Source: Riptortus pedestris (lineage: Eukaryota > Arthropoda > Insecta > Hemiptera > Alydidae). Taken from it: 64,000 nucleotides of DNA. This document shows, one piece after another, positions 56,605 to 64,000 of this stretch. The DNA lies in assembly GCA_019009955.1 (NCBI GenBank), contig CM032232.1, positions 134,946,501 to 135,010,500 on the forward strand, written 5' to 3'. Within the stretch, counting starts at the first letter, position 1; each line of letters opens with the position of its first letter. The position numbers and the translations under genes were made by a program. The notes beneath the pieces are model-generated. The model searched no databases. It was not told the DNA's origin and saw nothing but the letters and a program-made list of their open reading frames with translations.

Positions 56605-58384
56605 TAAATCGAGACAAATTGTTAGACTACATAACACCTTTGATAGGTCCATCTGTTTTATAAGATTGTCTAATTCTCTGTTTGTTTGTTTTTTGGTGGG
56701 GAAATTATAACCACTGGAGGGCTTTTGGATGTCGAGAATGGATAGACATTTGGTATAAAGTGAGAAGGAAGACACAGGATAGTGGGGACCCAGGGATACA
56801 GTGGTATCAGTTTGCTCTAGGTTCGGAAAGATAGAATAGCATACTGTGCATGCCCTCTATGCTTTAACCATTAATCCACCTCAATGTCCTGAACCATTCC
56901 CAACAAGATAAGGGCTGGGGTAGTCTGTTATCTCACGCTTCTGCGCACCCTAATTCCTGGTTTTGGGGTTTTGAGGACAGATTCGGAAGGCCTCTTGCCT
57001 ACGAATGACCTACGTCAATTTTGTATCTTTATCCTATTAGATACTTAATGTGTCTCAATACCAGGAAGAGCCTTTCGAAATATAAAATAACTTATTTTAT
57101 GCGTATTCATACAATATATTGGTGTATTTTCTAAAAATTAATTATTCTATGTGTTGTTTGGTATTTTATTGGTGTCCCTGCACGCAATGGATGTTGCTCT
57201 CTTATAGCCAGAATGGGGTTAAAAATGTTACTAGATACGACGATATATTATCCTGTGCTTACTTGGAGAAATTGAATACTATTTAATGCGCTCATAGAGA
57301 TCCCTAAAAAGTGGGTTCTACCTAACAAACCTTTCTGCTAAACCGTTATCATATAACACCTTAAGTTTTAGTCATAGTTCAGTTTAAGTTTAGATCAACA
57401 ACCTCCCGTTCCTATCCTACACCATTGGAAGAAATCAATTTGATTTTCCAAATGATACAATATGACTGGTCATTAAAACGGGGAAATAATTTGTGTTAAA
57501 TGCAAGAACTAAATCTGCCCAATATTTATATTTTCAGATTAATAAAAATCAATACTTTATAATTATGTGTGTCTACTCCAGTTGTGAATCATGGACGATT
57601 TGCCTAACTTTCGAAGATGTTTCTTAATTGCTCATTTAGGAATACTTTTGCAATAAAGAGTCTAAATCATTTGTTTTGGATAGAAATTGGTTTTGCGTTA
57701 AGGAACACAAGTACATATCCATTATGCGTCAAAAGTTGTTCATGGGTGGTTAGTTCTATCATGCAGGACCTGAGTTGTTAACGTTATTGAAAAGACACTT
57801 CTATAGCTATCTTATCAGTAAAGTGTTTGATAGTTTGAATAACTTTAAAATGTTCCTTTACGGAATGTTTCATGTAAAGCCGAATAGGACATTTCGTTGA
57901 AAGGACTTGTAAAGAGGCAGAAAGCATTGGTTTTATCTGTTCATTATTTCAGTTTAGTGTCTGAGTGCCGCCTTGACCTGGGCCTATAATCCAGGTCTCC
58001 CATGTCAAAAATTATAAACATGGAGTTTGGTTTGAATATCTGGAAATTGGCTCCCGCTAAAGAGCGAACAGGCATACAATGTGTAGATACATATCGAATT
58101 TGAAAATTCAGCTTGTTTCCGTATTTCTCCTATTACTATTTACGATTCTCATTACATTATCAAAGAATTTGTCCTGCGGTAAAATAGGAATTCTAGTTTC
58201 AAGGAGAAATGGTTTTTACCAATTTCCCAATGGAGATTCCGATTGAATATATAATTAAGTACGGTTGTTGAAAACTTTTCGAATAATGTATTTCCTACTA
58301 TCTATTTATTTATTTATTCATTATTTAAATATTGTATTAATGATTTCCCTATTATCCAATGTGACTCAATAGTTTGATATTCAG
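56603..58384. other. Gene-free stretch
   Basis: No gene or known repeat. A perfect 7-bp hairpin GACCTGG...CCAGGTC lies near 57.97-58.0 kb. No open frame of 60 codons beyond the (AC)n-driven one. Confidence 0.4.
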
Positions 58385-58570
58385 TTTTGTACTTAGTTTT
58401 TGAATTTTGTCTTTGTTTGTTCTCTTGTTTATTCATTTTGTTTTATAGTGTTCCATTTTTGTTTTGTGTTCATTTTACGTTTTCTGTTCCTTTTCTGTTT
58501 TGTGTTCCATTTTTGTTCTTATTTAATTTTGTTTGTTTTTCTTTGTGTTTCTTTTGTTTTGTTTTTTAAG
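58385..58570 (+). repeat. T/G-rich degenerate minisatellite
   Basis: The strand is almost free of A and C. It repeats variants of GTTCCATTTTTGTTTTGTGT at 58.45 and 58.51 kb with intermediate units such as TTTTCTGTTCCTTTTCTG. The 60-codon Phe/Leu/Cys/Val frame over it (58387-58569) is low-complexity and not a gene. Confidence 0.65.
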
Positions 58571-59048
58571 TTATGAAGCTTTTGTTTTGGGAAACATCAC
58601 CACAGCACAGCTGCGAAGCTCCAATAAATAAAATAAATTATTATCTTTGTACTGGGTACCTATCATATTTAATATACCTTTTTTTTGTGAATATTTAACC
58701 TTAATTTTTAAATAATCCATAATTTTTAATGTTTTCTATATTCTAATGGTTATCTAATGAGTATCTTTTTTATTCTTTTTTTTCAAACAGCATTAAATGA
58801 AATTACAATTTTTATATTTAAAAAAAAAACAATAGTAATATTAAATAAAACGAAAGTATTATGATGTAGTAAATGGAATTAGGAATTAGTATGTATAAAT
58901 AGTAACAGTAAAATATGGGAAAAAACAAGAATGAAATAGAAGTAATAAAATTGATATTTAGATGAAGTATTAAGGCTTCAGCTCAGCTTAACTCTAACGA
59001 TTTTAAAAATCCCACAAAGTCATAGTTGTGTTCAAACAATAAACGCGG
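58571..59048. other. Gene-free AT-rich stretch
   Basis: Very AT-rich. It may include the 3' untranslated part of the minus-strand LINE that ends at 59049, but no tail could be placed. Confidence 0.4.
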
Positions 59049-59340
59049 TTAAGCAGCTGTCGAAGCTCGATTCTGAAGAATTATGTTTTTTATTAATGTC
59101 GCCCGTTGTCTGTGGTCAAGTCTACACGGGTTTATTATTTGGTCAAAAGATTGATCAGTTTCATTATCACAGTCACAAGTATTGTCATCAGTCAATCCAA
59201 AACGATAAAAGTAACTTTTAATTGGTCCTTGTCGAGTTAGTAGTTGAGTTAGCAGTACATTTATGAATCTCTTTGTTTTCTTTCTTGTACAGTTTTAGTG
59301 AAGTCATATAATCCATCTTATTGTGTGGTGCTCCTTACAC
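59049..59340 (-). pseudogene. Jockey-like LINE C-terminal fragment, with an intact 81-codon terminal frame
   Basis: A minus-strand frame runs without a stop from 59294 to a TAA at 59049-59051. It has no ATG, which is why it is easily missed. It reads FINVLLTQLLTRQGPIKSYF, then YRFGLTDDNTCDCDNETDQS, FDQIINPCRLDHRQRATLIK and NIILQNRASTAA. This is the classic region after RNase H or the RT tail of Jockey-type non-LTR elements: LTxLLTGHGxFxxYLxRFxL, then a CxCG...QT..H...EC zinc-knuckle-like motif. Here the second histidine is Q and the GHG is RQG. Upstream of the stop at 59295 the same frame continues with HTIRWII, where the family has RW.YDFI. Only the C-terminus survives. Composition is as AT-rich as its surroundings. 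Confidence 0.8.
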
Positions 59341-59664
59341 TGACTTAAAATTTGAACCTACACATAAACAAAATGTGATCTTAAATTGTTTTAATTTATA
59401 ATGAAGTAAAGTTTAAGAATATAACAGCCTTATCCCATAAACGTTTCCCGTATTTTGTACTGACTTAATGGCTAGTAGACGGGCTTTAGCGTTTCATCTC
59501 CTCGTTTGAAGTGGTCACTTACATTTAATAATCATTGATGTTCGACTGATCGTTTGTGGTTTATATTCCATATGTCAGTCCTCCATCTTAAAAATGCCAT
59601 TAAGTTGATTGCAATCCATATGGTAACCGCACGTGCTCATCTTGTCTCATTATTGATCAATTAC
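59341..59664. other. Gene-free stretch
   Basis: No feature recognised. An 84-codon plus frame at 59554-59808 overlaps the minus-strand exon candidate antisense and has no motif. Confidence 0.35.
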
Positions 59665-60005
59665 CTGTCAAACTGGAAGAAACGAATCCTTCATAGCTCA
59701 AACACCTGTGCACAAATATTATCCTCTTACTGTTGTTTTTTTTCCTTTCTTGTTTTAAATCCGTTTGGGATAATGTCTGCCTGTTTCCGGCTAATAAATT
59801 GCAGTTAATTTTGATGAACTTAAAGAACTTTTTAAAAAGGCTTTGTCTCGTAACTTCAGTGCCAACATATATACTTTCGCCATCAGCTAGAGATCGCTTT
59901 ACACCAATTCGTAGATTATAATTCCTATAATAGGATGCCAATCGGGAATGAGTTCGGCCTAATTGTGCAGAGGAATTTGAGTATACAAAATATGAAGAGC
60001 GCATT
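59665..60005 (-). CDS. Candidate internal exon of an unrecognised gene, low confidence
   Basis: A minus-strand open stretch of 341 bp is bounded by a plausible acceptor, CTTTTCTGCAG at 60016-60006, and a plausible donor, GACAG|GTAATT with the GT at 59664-59663. The frame that starts at 60004 stays open through the donor and reaches a stop at about 59657. The conceptual peptide begins MRSSYFVYSNSSAQ and has a basic region rich in K and R (about residues 75-95). I recognise no domain. Splice-like signals of this quality occur by chance in AT-rich DNA, and no partner exon was found within several kb, so this is only a candidate. It could be part of a long non-coding RNA or nothing. Confidence 0.15.
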
Positions 60006-63000
60006 CTGCAGAAAAGCTTGCAGATTCTGGATGTTTCTAGGATATTTTTGGTCTATTTATTTTGTACTGCCCTCGCCCCTTAGATAGTAAACAGACAGAA
60101 CCAGTGCATTGGAACTATTTTAATGATTGTTTTAGTAGGAGCTCTTAACTGGATTTTCTCGAAGTTGGTCTGATTATTCTTTCTCAAAGGAATAAAAAAT
60201 TCAAATTATACGACTATCATTTATCAACAATAGCCACTAACATACACATGCATCCCCTGAAGTACATTAATGCAGACGGAGAAAAATCATATACTTTATT
60301 TTCGTCAGGCGAAGAAATGGTATCAACCCTTCTCCGTAAGAGGCGACTTTTATTCGGAGGAATTAATTGTGAGTGGCTAGACTGAAATTCGACTCACTTT
60401 TACCAGAATGGGCTATGAAAGCTCAGGAAGGAATGAGAATAAAGACGGATGGACCGACTTTGACCTTGGGGCGGCGGGGAAAGTAGAAGGTGTAAACAGC
60501 CGCAGTGAGTGCCCTCTTTCCCTCAAGGTTCACTACTTGGACCTATACTGCCTCACACTATGTTCGCAGGTGTTCTACAATGCTTTAGACATCCTCTCAA
60601 CCACTCCCCTTAGCAAGTCAAACTATCTATTATAGCAGCAGTCTTCAACGAAATTCCTTGTACATTTCTTTGTAGCAAAGTTTGACTGAGAAGTCTCAAT
60701 CCTACCTCCTTATTACATTTCGCTGGTATATTTTGTTTTACGGAGCACAAGATTGATCAATGTATGCATTGAAACCCCGAAACGGTATAGCGCACACTAC
60801 TGTCAGAAACGTATTCCTCGTTCAAAGCTTTTCAGACCCAATAATTATTATAATTATCTTCCTCAGATTTTCACAGAGGATCCTCTTCCTTGTTTTTATT
60901 TCTCAGTTACCTAGATATTTCATGTGGTTAATCAGGGTGCATGTCCTTTTAGGCTTGCGCCGTACTCGCGCCATTTACTACCGTAGGAATGACCTTCCTA
61001 TAACTTAGTGGTTGGGGAGGGTATTAACGACCTTTCCAATACGGAAGGAACGTTTTATATATTTTGAACAGTTACTGGAAATTACATCGTACTGCTTCAG
61101 AAGGCCACTTATGTTATCGATGTGCTAGGTTCACATACCCCCACTGCTATATGCCGTCCGTGACTGCCTCAGGCCCCTTCATGAACTGGTATAACACAGT
61201 TTATTTTTCGATGAATGGAAACACACGTTCATTCACAACTCCAAACAGCAAATATTGGTGCGATATTGAACCAAGATCATTGCGCGAGTTTGTCTCCAAG
61301 GGATTACAAACAGTACATTAAAACTATACGCAAGTTTGAAGCTCAGTCTGGACGTGTTAGAAGAATGTAGCGAAACAGGTTCTTCAAAAAAATATTGTGG
61401 GGAATACGAAATTTGTCTTTCTAAGGGGTGACTCTATTAAATACTCTAACCGTGACAGTTGATGCCCTGCAAGGCATGGCAGTGAGTTATTTCACTTTTC
61501 CAATATTTAAAAAAGGTATTGACTAAGGAATAAAACATAGATTACTCCGGACATCATAGCTCATACTAAAAAATGTACCTACGGTGCACATATTTCTTTC
61601 CATCGGAAGTGCAGAAAGAAATCAAAGGGGTTGGAATCTTTACATTTGAGGCTAAATTCATAAAAATAACCAGATTGCTCAGAGGAGTTGTTAATATGGA
61701 GTGTAGAGTGTAAAAGTACTGAACTGTATTAAAAAATTACAGAATCCTTGACTTTATAATAGAAAGCATGAAAATGTAGAAATAGTAAACCTTCATAAAA
61801 TGTCTTTCGCCAGTGGTGTGTTCCGGTGTTGCATAAATAGTAGCACTCTTGTAAATAGATGCTGTGGAAATGGAATTAATTTGAAATACAAATTAGCTTT
61901 ACGAGTACATTTATTTATGAAAAGTAATCTATTTCTATAAAGCATTTTAAATGAATAACATATAGAGGTTTGATGTACGAGACAAAATATAGGATTAAGT
62001 ATAAAGCGGGTCAAGATATAATCAATTCAAATTAATTTATCTTATGAATCACTGCTGTGGATATTACTGGATAGGAAATAATTTTACATATGTTATCACA
62101 TGTGTGAATCATACAGACTATCTGGTTCCATATTAAATGCGATTTGTCATAAATTTAGACAGTTAAGGCCATTTAAGAAGGATCATTTGATCCGCATGAA
62201 TTCTAACGAGGCCGTTTCCTGCTTCTAAAGGAGGAGCCCTCGGAATGACAAACCGCTCGGATATATGTGATACTTCATATTGATGAATATTTATGAATGA
62301 GTTACATTCATAGTTTGTGACGTGTAGGAGCTTGCCGAATGAATTGGAGTTGGCAATTTAGACTCATTATGTCCCCTATGACAACAGTGTGCTCTTTATT
62401 GATTGTACAACCACCTGTTTTCTCTTAATCCTACCCAGACTGAATAATATTACAACTCTAGTCAGATGAGGTCTTTATTCATTATAATGTTATACCTTTC
62501 TTTTTCTTTTATTAACCATGGTTGTTATTAGTTATAAGGCCATTGTTCCATATTTTATAATATTTTTCTAACATTGTAGGAAATCACTTTGCAATGTATC
62601 GTATACAGAATTAAATAAATAAAAATAGAAATTAAAAGTAACAAAAAAAGAGGTCGCTGTAACTTCACAAACCGAAAAAATGTCATTGAAATTCTTATTT
62701 TATTAAAACGAAATTAAAAAAGTGGACGTGTGTGAAACAAATACCATTTTTTTTGCTATTTAACAAAAATCGTCTGTTGAGCGAAAAATATCAATTAATA
62801 CCTTTAAAATTAACGTTTTTAACCTTTGTTAAGACTTTTTTAATGCTAACAAGCTCACAGAATAAAAAAAAATTATGGCAATAACATAGCGTTGCGGTAC
62901 AGGCTTTATTTATTTTTTTATCATTGAATTGAAAATTAATAAGATAAGTTCGAAACAGTTTTTCGCGTCGTTGTATGAAGCTCGATGAGTTGTATTCGAC

Positions 63001-63767
63001 GACTTTTGGTGATCATATCTGTATGATATAACTAAATATAAATATTAGTCCATAGAGAAAACGATTGATTATTCATTTAACCATTGCATGAAACACTCTG
63101 GATCATTTTTTTAAAAAGAGTAATGAAGTAGTTTTATTTGACATTGATGGAGAACGTGATAATCAAATGTTTATGAGATATTTGAGCCGCATTTTGAACT
63201 CTGCACAATTACCAACGAGAGACTTTCTTCTATAAACAAATTAAATTTTCCAGTACCTATAAGTAAATTATTTTATTTATTTACCTATAAATTGTTTGAC
63301 TACGATTTTTATTAAAAATTTGCTTGAAATAATTGTTAGTTTCGGCTGGTTGATAAAGTTATTTTCCTTATTTTTGTTTTAGAATCGATTGAAATTCGCT
63401 CGAAAGATTCGTTACACGCGTTACGTAAGTAATATTTCCTACATTTCTTTTTTATCTACCATATAATTTAAGATCTTGATAATATTATTATTGAAAATAT
63501 TGTTTGATATAAAAATCTTGGAAATGGGATTATTCATGTTGATAATTCTTGAAAAAAAAGTGCATAAATCCTTTCAAAAAGTAATTATTAAAAATAAAGT
63601 CTTAAAAATCATTTTCGTATTTCTTTAATTATTTTAAACTTATTTTAAATTTACCTAATCTCAACTAGAATATTTGCTTCATCTTAAAGCTTGAGTAATT
63701 GCTCCTGTTACTCTGTTTTTATTTACAATGAATAATTTTTACGTCATTTATTTTACATATATAGTAT
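60006..63767. other. Gene-free stretch, about 3.8 kb
   Basis: 60.30-61.35 kb is single-copy and less AT-rich, with unsupported frames of 75-85 codons at 60408-60635, 60760-61008 and 61064-61321. None has a motif I recognise, and none is bounded by convincing splice sites. From 61.4 kb onward the sequence is increasingly AT-rich, and the 73-codon minus frame at 61793-62014 is unsupported. Confidence 0.35.
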
Positions 63768-63815
63768 TATTATTTTTTATTAACGTCCAATTTTTACTAC
63801 TATGGCAAATTGGGG
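63768..63815 (-). mobile_element. SINE family A, copy 12, 3' tip
   Basis: TATTATTATTTTTTATTAAC, GTCCAATTTTTACTACTATG and GCAAATTGGGG match the tail and the first body block of the family, then break off into T- and A-rich sequence. The presence of only the 3' tip is what 5' truncation during LINE-type reverse transcription would leave. The open frame at 63748-63942 (-) spans it and is not a gene. Confidence 0.65.
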
Positions 63816-64000
63816 ATTTTTTTAAAAAAATAAATAAATAAATACTTATATATGTAAATATTATTTGAATTTCAAAACATTCTTTATCGTAGGACCTGTA
63901 TAAAAAAACGAATTTCCAAAATACAATAAGATATGCTTTCAATATATGTAAATAAAAGTGGCATCCTAAACACCTTTACTTTTATTCCTTTTTTTTAAAA

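Noticed and set aside
57974..57998. Hairpin GACCTGG...CCAGGTC as a possible small RNA
   Set aside because: Only 7 bp of stem with no flanking pairing; expected by chance in a window this size.

Overview
This window reads as gene-poor, nuclear DNA from an animal with a repeat-rich genome. It is strongly A+T-rich (about two thirds by eye). It has no long open reading frame (the longest is 149 codons), no recognisable conserved host protein and no bacterial-style gene packing. It is crowded with dinucleotide microsatellites, poly(A)/poly(C)/poly(G) runs and decayed transposable elements. An arthropod is my best guess, because a Jockey-like LINE C-terminus at 59.0-59.3 kb, LINE remnants of a type common in arthropods, and a Helitron-type terminus occur together. 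That is inference; a mollusc or another invertebrate is not excluded.

The backbone of the annotation is two interspersed repeat families that I assembled by comparing the window with itself. Family A is a tRNA-derived SINE of about 220 bp with twelve full or partial copies (0.2, 1.1, 2.1, 6.9, 28.5, 36.2, 37.0, 39.8, 45.1, 52.6, 53.1 and 63.8 kb). It has a tRNA-like head with a B box, a constant body and an (AAT/AATA)n tail. Family H is a non-autonomous element of about 620 bp, with roughly a dozen copies clustered at 8.7-10.2, 15.9-18.6 and 40.0-44.6 kb. Its near-complete copies carry an internal (TA)n tract, and one end is a palindromic hairpin. A probable Helitron at 16.47-17.49 kb ends in a GC hairpin followed by CTAG-T, runs straight into a (TA)n(CA)n tract, and contains three tandem units of about 290 bp that share a core with family H.

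Smaller elements are a 393-bp inverted-repeat MITE with TTA flanks (32.87-33.26 kb), a near-perfect 249-bp foldback palindrome (42.08-42.32 kb), a 61-bp hairpin (38.64 kb), and an inverted pair of a repeat here called E (49.3 and 50.4 kb). There are also two-copy repeats at 12.9/15.5, 14.8/24.5 and 18.8/35.7 kb, and several isolated tRNA-like sequences. Three LINE remnants are recognisable by translation: 6.15-6.45 kb (+), 46.2-47.1 kb (+) and 59.05-59.34 kb (-).

No protein-coding host gene is called with confidence. The only host-exon candidate is a 341-bp open stretch on the minus strand (59,665-60,005) bounded by acceptable splice sites, held at low confidence. Two G-rich islands (24.7-25.4 and 55.9-56.5 kb) and one CTCF-like motif beside a hairpin (4.9 kb) are the only regulatory-looking sequences. 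I saw no intact tRNA, rRNA, CRISPR array or operon-like structure. The window is best read as intergenic or long-intron DNA shaped by transposons and microsatellites.
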